This document shows, in pieces, positions 10,948-23,038 of a stretch of DNA of 64,000 nucleotides. The stretch lies in assembly GCA_007644065.1 (NCBI GenBank), contig VJWN01000020.1, forward strand, positions 611,874-675,873, written 5' to 3'. The translations under genes were made by a program, and so were the position numbers. This DNA is from Margaritispora aquatica. Its lineage: Eukaryota > Ascomycota > Leotiomycetes > Helotiales > Discinellaceae. Under the pieces are notes generated by a model, which worked only from the letters and a program-made list of their open reading frames with translations, was not told the DNA's origin and made no database searches. Position 1 is the stretch's first letter. The number at the start of each line of letters is the position of its first letter.

Positions 10948-11935
10948 CTACCAAGTAGCCTCCTTCATCCACTCATCGAACGTGATTCCACGCCTCCCGC
11001 TCGCCATTTCAACTGCGTCACTCTGCAGCACCGCCTCCTCCCCATTAGCCGTCCTCACCTCAAGGTACGACATGAATCTTGCAGCTGGCTCTGGGAACCA
11101 CGCATTCATGTAGACCTTCACCACTTCCTCAGGCGAGACACGCACATGTTCGATCTTGCGTCCTAAGTGAGTGCTGATCTTTTCTGCTGCCTGTTGGGGA
11201 CAAGTCAGTTCTGGCTTATGAGAGTGAGAGTGAGAGTGATAGGGATGGATGGTGAGAGATGCGTACCTCATCGAATGTTAGATACTCAGGTCCGAGGAGT
11301 CGATAAGATGGCTCAAGAGGTTGCTTTGTGGTAAGGCACCAGAAAGCGACAGCTGCGATGTCTTTGGCAGACACGAAGGGCACTTTGCCATCTTCACAAG
11401 CAGTGTAGAACTTGTCTTCGTTCTTGATAGTATTTCCCCACCAACCCTGCGAGAAGTTCTCTAAGAAATCATCAGCTAACTTATCAAATAAAAATTCAGT
11501 GAATCCCCTACCCAAAAACCAAGACGCTCTCAACACCGAGTACTCGACCTTCAACTCATCCAAGAACTTCCACGTCGGTCCCGGCCCCATGGGCTGGTCC
11601 ATCTCAGCAGAGCTCCCAGTGACGACCACGAAACGCTTGACGCCATGTTTCTTCACTGCATGATCGATGAAGGCATTCATAGCTGCCGCAGGGTCTGCCG
11701 CTTGAGGTGGCACAATGAACGCCGCTGTGATCTTCTCATTGTTGGGGAACTCATGTTCGAAGGGAGCGTCGAAGGTAGATGGATCGCTGAAGTCGAATTT
11801 GACGGCTTGCGTGCCTGGTAATGCACCTGCTTGGCCTTTGCGAGAGGTCAAGATGAAGGGGATGTTGGCTTTGGTGAGGAGGGGTGCGATTTGAATGGAT
11901 GTGTAGCCAGTACCACCGGTAAGTAGGATAGGCAT
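10948..11935 (-). CDS. NmrA/EasG-like NAD(P)-binding protein
   Basis: This 303-aa atypical short-chain dehydrogenase-like protein resembles the NmrA/ergot-alkaloid EasG family. There are two exons, 11935-11267 and 11190-10948, with donor GAG|GTACGC and acceptor CAACAG|GCA in phase 0. The dinucleotide-binding motif TGGTGYT is at residues 6-12 directly after the start, and SRK at about 31-33 may contact the phosphate of NADPH. Other family signs are RFVVVTGSSAEMD, YSVLRASWFLGRGF and VSAKDIAAVAFWCLT. A further upstream in-frame ATG at 12007 would add 24 residues before the Rossmann fold and is less likely. The intron carries a short GAGAGT repeat. Relatives include agroclavine/festuclavine dehydrogenases and many oxidoreductases of unknown function. 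No other alkaloid genes lie nearby, so a role in that pathway is not supported here. Confidence 0.9.
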
Positions 11936-13309
11936 GCTGAGGTTTGAATGTGAATATAAATGTAAGTGTTTAGTAATTTGATGACTGATGTAGTTGAGAA
12001 GTGACAAGTATGGTGTTTAAATCCAGCTTGGAGCTCTAGCTTTTACTGCTAAACCACTTTCTTATATACCCTCAAATGCATTTCTCTTGGTTGACTCGAC
12101 TCTCGCCTTCACATTCCTTTCAACTTACCTTCACGCCAAATGCAATTTTATCCACGGCCAGCTCATCAATTCCAGCTTGTATCATGATATCCCGTCGGTA
12201 GCGCCCCTCTTGAACCCCGCTCAACCCGTGCTCTGATTGGTCAGTTCCACTTCATGCAATGTTCTTCTTAACGCCGATACCAATGAGTGTGCACTGAATA
12301 CGAGGGAGGGAAATCTTTAGACTAAAATCCGAAGACCGAGTCGCGAGCCTCCTCAAGTTTGTGCTGTTAGTTGTACACATCATCATTAGTTAAGGTGATG
12401 TTCATATCTTGGCTATTTCGCAACAACGGAGTTTAGAAATTCGGCATTGCCAAGAGCTGGAAAGTCTTGCAGTTGGTGGATTGATCAAGCTGAATGGAAC
12501 ACTAGTTGCCGAAGAACATTAGAAATATCGCTTGGCTGGGGGAGGGCGTTGACGAGATAAAAGAGAAATGTAAAATCACATGGTCGCACAGAGCAGAACC
12601 TAGGTAAGGAGGATAGCACTTCAAGGTGGTCCTGTTTTGCGAGCACATGTAATAATTTTGAGTAGGTGCTTTATAAGTTTTTTATTCTTCAAATGCACTG
12701 AACACTTCCCAAAGACATGTATAAATACATATTCATGCTCGCTAAGCATGGCATAGTACCCTCTCGAGCGAGAATCAATCTTAGATCTCCCTCACAGCCA
12801 TCTATATAGAGATGCAAGATCGTTAGTAGAGCATCTTTCTATATACTAAGTATGTATAGCCATGTAAAAGTTAGACTATTTTATGACCCTCCCTCGCCCC
12901 CCGCCCTCCACTCACTCCAATGTTGTTACCAAGTCCTCACATCACACAAAAAATGCCGGCTTCAAGACGATGCTTGACGATATAGCTGTATCGAAATCGA
13001 TTTTCGCGATTTTCGGGAAACCAGACCATCCTACCCACTTCTTTTCCCATCATCGATGGTGGTGGGGGTAGAGTGCTGTCCTTCTCCAGACTTAGAAGAT
13101 GATCTTGGTGAATGCGATCTTGGATATTTCCCGAGAAGTGAACCATATCCAAGTATCGTGCGAGGAGCTTGAGCTCAAAAGTTTGACTCTCCATTGTCGA
13201 TGGCCTTGCTACAGACAAGGGTATAAAAAAGCGACCTTTACGGCGCGTGTAACTCTGCGGTACTCTCATATCGACATAGTTGGGTATCAATCTCTCATCT
13301 GATTTTCGT
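11936..13309. other. Intergenic, no gene recognised
   Basis: About 1.4 kb separate the NmrA-like start and the 3' end of the Clr5-TPR gene. It presumably holds the NmrA-like promoter. No domain-bearing frame is seen. Confidence 0.45.
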
Positions 13310-15441
13310 TCATCCCGTCTCATCCCAAGTATGGCCCTCCATATTATATGCTTCCAGGAAGCGCATACCCATATTGTGACCATCAAAATCTAGTGGAAAG
13401 TAATATGGGTTTACTATGCCGTCTTCAGGAGGGGTGAGCATGTCAGCATCGCTAACATCCTCGAGAGTCTCACTTTCTGATTCCGGAATGTCGAGAGGTG
13501 TCCAATCGCTTTCTTGATCCATTGAATCTTTCACCATCTCCTCATCTGCACTATTATTCTTTTCATTTGCTAATTTCTCTGCTTCCTCGATATAGGACAA
13601 TGTTTCACGAAGGTCCTGGATCTCCATAGTCGGTGCCGAGTTCCCTTTTCTTCTAGGCTCATTCTCAACATCTGTGATGATTCTCTGGATGAAATCTGAT
13701 GCCTCGGTGTACAGCTCTTGCTCTACATAACACACACCTATGAAATGGCAAGCATCGAGCGTGAGTTCATGTTGCAAGCCATACATCTTAGTTCTAACAT
13801 TGAACACATGCTCGAACCACATAACTGCCTCTGCGAACTGATCCATATTGAACAGGGTACGACCCAAAAGGGACTCTGCTCTCGCTACTCTGGAAGGGCC
13901 TACACTAATGTCTGAAGCCGCTTCCCTTTGAAGCAATGCAGACAGAATAGCTTCGCTTTCTTGGTATCGTTTCATTTCCAATAATATGTTTGCTTTTTGG
14001 AGCTCGAACTTAAACCATCTGTGGTGATCTCGAGGCAAGTGTCCATATCGCTGGGTAGCGTCGGCCAGAATGTTGCACGCCTCCTCAAATCTCTCTTGTC
14101 GACGAAGTGTGCTCGCCAAGTCCGTAGAGATTTTCCAGGCCATTTTTGCCGATCTCGTCCATTCTTTCAAGTCCGGTTGTTCCTGGGCATGAATACCTGC
14201 CAATGATATTGTGAGTAGTGTCTCGCATTCTTCAAGCGAAGAGCGACCACGCAAGCACATGCCCAATTCTCTTAAAGCAGTAAGTGTACTTCGATGTTGA
14301 GGTCCAGAGGTAGTGAGCCTTATCTGTAACAGAGCACGCAATTCCTTCTCCTGCGTTTCCAGCTTAAGAAAACGACCTAGTAGAATGCACCATTTCATTT
14401 TCGACTTGAACAGTAGAAGATTGTCGGGAGGAAGGATTTTCTGTAAACAGGTGTTGAAGTCTCCGTGAAGTTCGTATGCATCAACGTACCGATGCTGATA
14501 GTATATACTATTGATCACGCCCATACACGCTTTGAGAGTCTCCAGTGGCTCATGGGTGCGTATTCTTTGCTTGGCTGAAACAACTCTCCGATACCAGGGC
14601 TCTGCGTCAGCTTCGTAGAAATGGTTGTAGTATGTGTCAGCAATCTGCTGCATAACCCGTGTAAGGTCTACGATCTCTCCCGTATTCATTGCGTTTAGTC
14701 GTCGAAATTTCCTTGCGTATTGTGCATCCATGCTTCTAGCTGTGGCGAGTGAGATGGTATGCGCAGGTTCCCAAAGCTTGTCCTTAGCTGAGTTTGAGGT
14801 TGGGAATGGCGATATACATGGGTATAAGGTAGGTAGTTGCCACATTGAAGAACCTTTGACTATTAACTTCAGCCGATGATCGTTCAAGAATTCGACATCG
14901 AAATCCTCTTTGTCTCGTTTAGCAGCGATCAGGTCTGTGAATGTTCGAGATTCCAAATTATCATCAAGTTCGTTTTGAGAACACAAAGAAGTGTATCCTG
15001 AAACAGCAGGTTGCTTCTGAGGACTGATTGATTGTGCAGTGCTAGGCGGTGAAGTTTGTTTCATACTAGATTCTCTGTTGGACAAATTGTGGGTATCCCC
15101 ATTCAGATCCTGATCGAAATCATCATCTTCATCATCCGGAAGACGACTTCTTGCAGTGTCAATCTCGCCAGAGCATTTCTTGGCATTCTTCCTGAGCTTC
15201 CAAAGCATTACTCTCTTCTTAAATTGATTTTGTCTGCAGCGACAGTTAGATCGTGTATAATAGTGAGAGAAGGCACTTGCGTTGGATAGAATCCGTAGTG
15301 CTCGTTCAAATGCTTCGATATTTGCTTGTAATTCAATCTCTTGTTTAGGTATAGATCTTCAAAGTCTAGTCTCACAGCTTCCCACTCCTCGTGAGATATC
15401 GTTCTGAATCTGAATTCCCGACCGGAGTTACCAGGTGCCAT
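13310..15441 (-). CDS. Clr5-domain protein with tetratricopeptide-like region
   Basis: This fungal protein of about 694 aa has an N-terminal Clr5 domain (a DNA-binding-like module named after S. pombe Clr5) and a TPR-like helical C-terminal part. Exon 1 is 15441-15281 and exon 2 is 15233-13310. The 47-nt intron begins GCAAGT rather than GT and ends CTGCAG, with the branch-like CTAAC about 15 nt before the end. Only this GC-AG splice restores the Clr5 signature: HYGFYPTQNQF then KKRVMLWKLRKN. Residues 1-75 hold the Clr5 domain (HEEWEAVRLDFEDLYLN; LNYKQISKHLNEHYGF). Residues about 240-600 hold helical repeats of TPR type such as YNHFYEADAEPWYRRVVSA and FAEAVMWFEHVFNVRTKMYG. The C-terminus is acidic. 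Its role is probably in regulation; targets are unknown. It is divergent from the gene at 16719, with a motif array between them. Confidence 0.88.
15234..15280 (-). other. GC-AG intron of the Clr5-TPR gene
   Basis: This 47-nt intron has donor GCAAGT (15280 downward) and acceptor TGCAG (ending at 15234). It joins phase 2 so that the Clr5 domain is continuous. The nearest GT donor alternative, GTGCCT three bases downstream, breaks frame. Confidence 0.8.
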
Positions 15442-16718
15442 GTTGTATTAGCGACACTTCGTTAATATCCTAACGTCAGGCTTCAATAGCGATCATAGAT
15501 TGAGGTAATTGACAAATGCAATGCTTGTCCCTAGTATTATCGCGAGTACATTATCTTGATCACATTGATCTGAAGGGAGGAGGATAACAAAATAAGACTA
15601 AAGACTGTTCAGTCAGAATAGGTTGGGGAGCCTCAGCCTCAGACGGGCTGACTCGTCTGACGGGTGAAGTGTACTATGCATGTGATTGGGCATCAAGAAG
15701 TTCCATGCAGGAGCACCTGCGAAAGCGTTCGTCTCAATGAGGATTAGCTTAACTCAATGTGCTTTCTGGGGCTGGCACTTGATGAAAGTTCCATGCATGA
15801 AAGGGTGCGGTGCCACGCCATCGATCGCTCCACCGAGGGACAAGCCGCACCAACCCATCAAGCCATCAAGCCATCCTCTAATTAAAGATTCTTCAAACAT
15901 TTCAATCGGGCCAATGTCCAACTCACCCGACAGAGTGGTTGAGATCACCACACCCTGCTCATACTCTGTCGTGTGATAAACCGGTTACCATGCCCTACGC
16001 CGTACAAGCATTGTCTGATTAAACGCAGAGCCCGAGGCTAAGGGCTCGAATCACAAGTCTCCCACCTAGGAATAAGCGACATTGTAAAGGTTCCTTGCAG
16101 CAGTAACCCTAGCAGAAGCCCAATTTGGAGGATTTCCCACTCGCCAAATGGCAATCTGGATAAACAAGGTCGGCAATTCCCCATGCCTCGAAGACGTTTC
16201 CTTGCATTAAATTGCCACATCAAAAGTGGCTGGGCTCGAGAAACAGCCTCAATCCTCAATCTCCAAGCCAAAGGCCAAAAAGTTCCATGCATGATGACAG
16301 ACGATACTCATGTCAGGAACAACAAAGGATCCTACAACCTGTCATTTGATATCCAATATCATTGCCAGTTCAAACTACTTCATTGAGAAAACGCTTCCTT
16401 ACTCGTTAGATGAGAAAAGTTCCATGCATGAACCGAACTGCTTTAAACATGCAAAATTCAAGGGGAATTTGGGCACCGTTTTTGTGCCTATATCCAAACA
16501 CATGACGATGAGATGACTATGATCAAAAAGTTCCCTGCATTTCGTTTCTTCGTGTCTAAACTCACAATGGAAGGCAGCATAGACAAGCTATAAGAATGAC
16601 AGTAGCCCCGCCTGTCGATGCAGTTTGCCGTTCTCTTACTTCCATATTGTAAACAAATTGAAGATTTGTACACAGCGCAACAACTTTACCTTAATCCATC
16701 TCGAAGCCTAGCCTCGCA
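15442..16718. other. Divergent intergenic region with a same-strand motif array
   Basis: About 1.3 kb separate two divergent genes. It contains no convincing coding frame but repeats a short motif of consensus AAAAGTTCCATGCATGA on the plus strand (see the separate repeat entry). Short direct repeats CCCATCAAG/CCATCAAG lie near 15855-15873. Confidence 0.55.
15695..16542 (+). repeat. Array of seven AAAAGTTCCATGCATGA-like motifs
   Basis: Copies all read in the same direction: near 15697 (AAGTTCCATGCAGGA), 15785 (AAAGTTCCATGCATGA), 16087 (AAGGTTCCTTGCAGCA), 16195 (CGTTTCCTTGCATTA), 16279 (AAAAGTTCCATGCATGA), 16417 (AAAAGTTCCATGCATGA) and 16527 (AAAAGTTCCCTGCATTT). A weaker match, GGTTACCATGCCC, lies near 15983. 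Spacing is irregular, mostly 85-140 bp. The sequence between copies is not repeated, so this is not a satellite. Function is unknown; candidates are a regulator binding site or remnants of a non-coding transcript. Confidence 0.7.
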
Positions 16719-17479
16719 ATGACGCCCCATCAAAGGAAGAATCGACCTCAAATTCCTACTCCTAGCGCAAATGAACAATCAGCACTTAGGACCGCATTCG
16801 AATCAGTACGTACGCTTTCTCCTTAGTTCTAATGAAGACAACTAATTCAAGACAGACACATGGCACTTTTAACTATCCTCGCAATCACGCTGTCAAGTCC
16901 ACTACTTCTAACGCCGATATTGGATCATACGACACTTTCAGGAAGCAAGCGGAAAATCTTGATCATCTCGCTTACACCCAATTTGAAAATAACAACTTTG
17001 TTGCGGACTACAGCAGGACACTGCATATCGATGCCCTCGAACTAGACATCGCAGATCATCGCACAAACACGAATTCTAAAGCTCTCAACACTACTCGAGG
17101 CAACTCTGTCTCTGCCCCATACAACCAAACAAGCCACGATCAGACACTGCCACATATCTCACTCACTGGAAGGCAAACACACACCACGATGCATCCATCA
17201 CTCCATTCCCCACCGCTCCAACGCTGGGTGCACGAGGTACCTCTCCAATATCCATGGAGCACCGTGGGTAACATCAGCACCACTGCTGATCGGTCAATAT
17301 ACCAAGAATGGTCGGATTCTCAAGCAGAGGAAGAGCTACATTATGGTTTCGGCACTCGCTTGGACCCAGGCGATGTGGATAATGGCCACGAAGAAGAGGC
17401 GTGGGATGAATGGAGCACGGCTGCGACATGGAGAAGTGGTGAAAGCTCGGCGGGAGGGAGGAGGGTGCGAAAGTCATAG
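16719..17479 (+). CDS. Hypothetical protein, orphan, low complexity
   Basis: This is a small spliced gene of unknown function. Exon 1 is 16719-16805 (29 codons, MTPHQRKNRPQIP...) and exon 2 is 16856-17479. The donor is GTACGT, the branch-like ACTAAT sits shortly before the acceptor GACAG, and phase is 0, giving 236 aa. The protein is hydrophilic and rich in Ser, Thr, His and Asn, with tyrosine- and tryptophan-containing pieces (VPLQYPWSTVGN, AEEELHYGFGTRLDPGD) and a basic C-terminal tail. I see no signal peptide, membrane segment or known domain. The consensus intron and the long exon 2 are the main support. It may be lineage-restricted. An alternative acceptor seven bases upstream (TTCAAG) breaks the frame. 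Confidence 0.55.
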
Positions 17480-18048
17480 GGGTTTTGTGAAGCGACCGGA
17501 AACGGCGTACCGGAGGCGAAGGGACGGAGTTGTTGATTCTTGCAATGATAGGACTGATGATAGATATATACCCATTGGTATATAGGTAGTTGGACAATGC
17601 AATGTATACTTGGCACTTGCCAAACCGCATCAACATGCACATCAGCTGTCTGGAATCATCATAGAATGCGTTTCACAATTTGACACAATCCAGGTTCATT
17701 CTCCTCATCTAACCCCAACCAACTATGATATTGACCCCGGCGCTACGCTATGCAATACCCAACGAGCATCGAGCTCATCTGCTCTACTCCATCCCAGCTC
17801 TCTGTCATCCAAGCTAGGTATTAAACAAAAAGAAAATAGTATATATGGATTACACATGGGTATCATACACTCATCTCAGAATACAGCACCGCTCGCTCGC
17901 TCATACATTATGATAAATCCATACTCTCGCTTCCTAACATTTTTTATGTCAGTATTCTGCGTCATCCCGCCTGGGTGCTCGTATCTGTGCCTCTTCCTTG
18001 CCGGTATATTTTTGCAACTTGAAACCCGCCCGATGGAAACAGTCATAC
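17480..18048. other. Intergenic between convergent genes
   Basis: This stretch holds the 3' flanks of the orphan gene (plus strand) and the kinesin gene (minus strand). Open frames here are short and unsupported. Confidence 0.45.
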
Positions 18049-21000
18049 TCAGTAGCTGTAATCCCCATCACTTCCATCTCCACTCCCAGTACTACTCCCA
18101 AAATAGCTCTGATCCAATTTGAAGATCCAATCGATTTTTTCAGTTTCGCTTCTCGCTTTGAACAACCAAGTGTTGTCCGTGCCATATACAGCAAACACAC
18201 GGTCTTCCTCTCTACCTCTCCGCGCTCCATTCACTTCCCTCTTCAACAACCTGGCGATCTGAGGCTGGTGATCAACTCGACTGTTGCGTAATGAGACAAT
18301 ACAAATTTCCTCGCCATCGGGGATGGAGTGAATGTGCATGTATGGGCGCCGAAGCTCAACAAACCGGCGAACCCAGCGGGTCGAGTCCGCGGAGGGCATC
18401 AGTAGCTCGCCACCCTTGAGAATATTCGGGTTCTTTGTCACGACGCTGAGAGAGGCGACGAGGGTTGGATTCGTGGACGGTGCAACAGGCGGAGTTGAGG
18501 GCGCACCGTGTGAGGGTGGCTCGACATTGCTGGTTGTGAGGATGCTGGATACGGGATCGTGACAGAGCTTCCATAATTTCGTAAACTTTTCAAGCAAGGC
18601 TTTGTCGTGTTCTGACAGTGAAGGCTCCATTGGAGCTTCTTCGTGGTTGCCTTCCTGTTCCGAAACAGCACCATCTCCATTCACCTGAGTAGCTTGGGTG
18701 ACCTCGACAGTAGGTTCAGGAGGCGAGATGGCTGTTGTCGGTGCTGGCCAAGTTATCTGACTGAGGATTGGTTGAGCAGCTTCAATCTCAGCAAGTCGCT
18801 GTTTCCTCCGCTTCGCTGCGATGTAATCTCTTATCAAACTCACTCCCCTCGGTGTCCAATCTGTGAGACCTTCTTCACCTTTGACATAGTCATTCTGTGT
18901 GTTCATTCGCCATAAATCTCCGGCACGTTTGACAGGAGTCGGACGCACGGATATCGAAAAGACCTCTGACGTAGAATGAACTATCCTTATAGTCTGGAAG
19001 AGGGACGAGAACATCGAAGTTGACCGTACATATGATCGCGAGAGAATCTGCGAACAGACAGTCATGTGGAACGGTATTGGCTCATTCAGCTTAGGAGAGG
19101 TAACATCCCAAAGGATAGTCATCTGAACTTTGTACTTGTCGGCAGTAACACGATTTAGCAAGAGAGACTCGTGGGCGCTTGAATCCCACTGCCCTATAAG
19201 TGCCACGTTGCTTGTACCGTTTGCGTTTTGGCTGACAGATGGCGTCGAGGTAAGCTTCAAAGTAATCTCAGGACTTGAAGGGCCAAGGTCTGGTGTTTTG
19301 CCAACGTGATCAACTAGTTGGATCGTCCCAACTCGCAGTCCCGAAACTTTGTCCCATGGCAATGCCTCACCTGAACTGTGCGCAAGATTGATCACGATAC
19401 GCCGTTGCAATCCTTGATGGAGTTGGAACGTTCCCTTGTCGAGATTGTGAGTTTGGATGACCTCAACGGGAAGATACTCTCCCGTTTCAGCCAATTCTAG
19501 AATCTGCACCCGAGCAAAGACGTCATGTTTTTCTTCACTATAGAACTGTGACTCTGCGATCCTAGCAGTTTTCCTCTTCTGCTTTGGTCGAGGAAGACTG
19601 TCCCTCATGTCATCCCAACTTAGCAATTTGTCAAGGTGCATTGAGGAGACTTTAGCAAAGATCGCAACTCGTAATGACACATCAGTGGGCCCAAACATAG
19701 GCACGCTCATGCTATGCACACTCTCGAATCTGATGGGACCTTCGTCAAAGTCCTTGATCATTTGAGTTGTGGTAACTCCACCTTCAGCGCTTGGTATAAA
19801 CAGCTGAGCATGAAGTTCGGTACCTTCGCGTTCAGCGAAGCCTACCAAGTCGTGCATGACAACATTGAATTTTAGGGTACTTGAGGGAGCTCGAGCAGAT
19901 GATGGCTCTAGAGATAATTTCAGCAAGCCTATAGCATGCGAGGTGTAGGGCGACAAGACGTCGAGACTGAAGTCTTGCACTCGACTTTCGAACACCGCGG
20001 CCAGAGGGACATCAACATCGCCAACGTGAGTGTACTGAGGCATACATGTCTCCATGAACGGATTGTCGAGAGCAAAATGCTTGAGGTATTCTGGCCGGTC
20101 CATGTATTGGTGCATTTGCCTCATGAGTCGAACACGATCTTGCAGCTTTTCGAGACTCCAAAGATGGACAACACTATTGCGATAATCCATTACTCGGACA
20201 GCCACACATGGCTTCCTTGCTTGCTCGAGAAAAATATCATCGCCCTCATTGGAAATGTCGTTTAGAACCATATCATAGGATGAGCACTGATCATGCCCAA
20301 CATCAACAATGGTGAATTGGAACACAACATTCTCCCCCATCTCTTGGCTCATAATTTGAGCTTCCTTGAGGTGTGCAGCATTCTGAAGTACGGCCTCAGC
20401 CATGCGTACATACCTGCGCCGCCTCCAGTGCTCGATCACACTTTCAGCAACAGCTATTTCAGCTGGTGTTAAAACATCCAGATCCTCAGGCCTTTTGGGT
20501 GCCAAAGATTCCAGCTTTTCCTCAAATTCTCGCCGTTGTTCTTCAAGCTGTTTCATCATGTCTTCCTTGACTTCCCGTAAGCTCTCCTCCATTCTTGCTT
20601 TCTCCTTCTTGATCTCCTCGACTTCTACGTTTGCAGCCCCGGCTGACTGGAGTTGCTCCTGGTATTCTTCTTTCTGCTTGTCTAATTGCATCTGCATTTC
20701 TTCTCTAACTTCTCTCATTTTGTCCTCGATCTCGCCCTGTTTCGGTGTAGATGGCATGGTGAGCGCAGTGTCAAGCGAGAAGTTGTCCAGAGTTCCATTA
20801 GAAAGATACTTTTCACGTACAGGATATGAAGTGACCGAATCCATGTCATCGTCCATATTTTGTACTGCTCTTTCGGCACGGGCTTTCGAAACATCCTCGA
20901 ACAATAGATTTAGCTCCTCGTCCGTCAAACCAGCGATCTGCTTGTCAGGTCCAAGGATAGCACTAGCAGCTTCTCTTCTTGCAAAAGACCAATCTGAATC

Positions 21001-23038
21001 CCGACCATGGGTAGGCATTGGGGAATCTGGCCGACTGAGATCTCCCAACCCTGCCTCAGAGATGGCTTTGCTGAAAGTCCTCTCGTGCCCTGGGCGCGGA
21101 CTAGGCGAAGGGGAAGCCCTTTCGAAATCTCCCAACGAGTTTGCGATGATTGAATGTCGCAAGTTACTCTGTTCGGCACGTTCTGCCCTTGCTTCCATTG
21201 GATGATTAAATCGAAAAATGTGGAAATCGCCTAGAATCACGCGATAACCACTCCTTAACCGATATGCTTCTGAAATTCGTTTGCCGTTCACCATGACAGC
21301 AGCTCCTTCTTTTGGTACTACCGTCACAACATTATCGATATTCTCGAAGCTACAGTGTTCGTGCAAGATGCGACTACCATTGAGTCGAATTTCTGATGTA
21401 TGTGCCCCGAAGCTGTCATCGACGTTGCCCACGGTTGTCGTACCTGGTTTCAAGTTGTATACAAGACACTCGGCTAATAAGGGGTCGTCAGATAAATTGA
21501 CTAAATGCGGCATCTTTTTCGGTGTATGAAGGCCAACAAAGCCTTTTTCGATACTGATACCCAGTTCCTCAAGAGCTGCCTCTCTCTCCTTATGGATCTC
21601 CTCGGTCTTCTGTAATTTCTGTTCCCAAGTCTGATTCAGGTCTGAATATAATTTTTCGCTTTGATTGAGTTGCTCCGCGATTTCCGCTTTCGAAACTTTT
21701 TTGACGGTACCGTCTGATTGAACAATACTCACAATCTGCTGTTCAAGTGGAGTACCTTCAGCATAAACCTCTTCCGATGCGTTTCCACCACCACTCAGCT
21801 TACTTCGAAGAGCCTCTAGTTCTTCCTTCAACTCTCGAATCATTCTAGCATTTGCATCTTCATTCACCACCGCATGATTCTTGATTCTCTTTGCACTATC
21901 GGCATATCGTAGGGTACTAAGAGTTTCGTCAAAATTGATGTCTGCTGGACTGATGGCTGCAATCATAGCTGTCATACTGTTTCCTCCCAGAGAATCTTTC
22001 AGGAGCCATGTCAAGACAGAGTCTCGATATGGAACCTGACCTGCTCCCTTTCCAGTCTTTTTCTTCTTTCCTTCCGATAGATCTGCCAACGCAGCAATAA
22101 CACGACCTAACGTGGAGAGCGACCTGTTGATTTCGGCACCTTCCTTAAGTCTCGCTCCAGTGGCACCCGTAGAGTTAGCTCTTTCCGAACCAGCCAGATC
22201 CACCAAACTAATCTTAGCTTGCTTCTCCATAGACATCTTAGTTTCGACATCGAAGCGTTTCTGGGTGACTGTAAGAGTAAATACGGCGTGACTTCGACTC
22301 GATGTTTCGTTCATGTTGGTAGCGGCCACCGTCCGCGCTTTGTTTCCTTCGTCCATTAGATTTTCAATCTCGTTGAAGCTGCTTACTACCAATTTGGCCA
22401 AGTCTTCCACATAAGGTCCTGTAGATGGATGCTCTCTGACTTTCAGATTACCTTTCGTAGATGGGTTCAGCAAGTCCCTGACTCGCTCATTATAGATTTC
22501 CAAATATGATACCTCCACAGTGCATCTGAAATTTTTGTCCTTCTGCATCTCTCCAATGCGCTCGAACATATCCTGGCAAATTTTAGGTATAACTCCCGCT
22601 TCCTTCCCATATCCCATCATCGAGTACGACTTTCCGGATCCGGTTTGTCCATAGGCAAAAATGCAATTATTATATCCCTGAAATGCATTATCCAACAATG
22701 GCTTCCCCAGATCTTCGTGTAGATTGTCCTGCCCAGCATAGGTAGGATCGGCCTTGTCGAAGGACCAGTACGATCTGTCGAATGCAAAGACCTTCTGCCC
22801 AGAATCCTTTGCCCCGCCCTTTCCAGCTCGCATATCGGCATCAGGAGGTGAAGTGATTACTGTCTGGTTTCCCTTCATCTGGACGATACATTTTGCCCCG
22901 CGATCCTTCTCTGGTCACTTCGTCAGTAGCTGTTCCCCAGATTAGAGATATTGCCTCGACGGACTACACCATACCTCTGCTGTTGAATGGGCGACATCGC
23001 ACCACCACCTTGATGTTTCCTCCACCTGCGGGCGCCAT
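18049..23038 (-). CDS. uncA: Kinesin-3 heavy chain (Unc104/KIF1 type)
   Basis: This is a plus-end-directed microtubule motor of the Unc104/KIF1 class, which moves vesicles and early endosomes in fungal hyphae. Exon 1 is 23038-22975 and exon 2 is 22910-18049, joining AGA-G|AG-AAG (donor GTATGG, acceptor GACCAG), 1641 aa. The short first exon supplies the conserved motor start IKVVVRCRPFNSRE. Motor: P-loop GQTGSGKS (about residue 109), switch I NMNETSSRSH, switch II VDLAGSERANSTGA, ending near residue 375. A neck coiled coil and then an FHA domain follow (about 500-600; NLKPGTTTVGNV, RILHEHCSFEN), then further coiled coil (IEDKMREVREEMQMQLDKQ), the KIF1-associated middle region, and a C-terminal PH domain (about 1515-1625; GGELLMPSADSTRWVRRFVELRRPYMHI) for phosphoinositide binding. 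Length and domain order match the family. The symbol follows the Aspergillus orthologue name. Confidence 0.96.

Noticed and set aside
16035..16060. GGCTCGAATC string as a tRNA T-arm
   Set aside because: No acceptor stem, anticodon arm or box A could be matched at the right distances.
15695..16542. Motif array as a cluster of box C/D snoRNAs
   Set aside because: A TGATGA box C-like string occurs near one copy (16290), but boxes C and D do not recur at consistent distances around the others. Kept only as one of several possible explanations.
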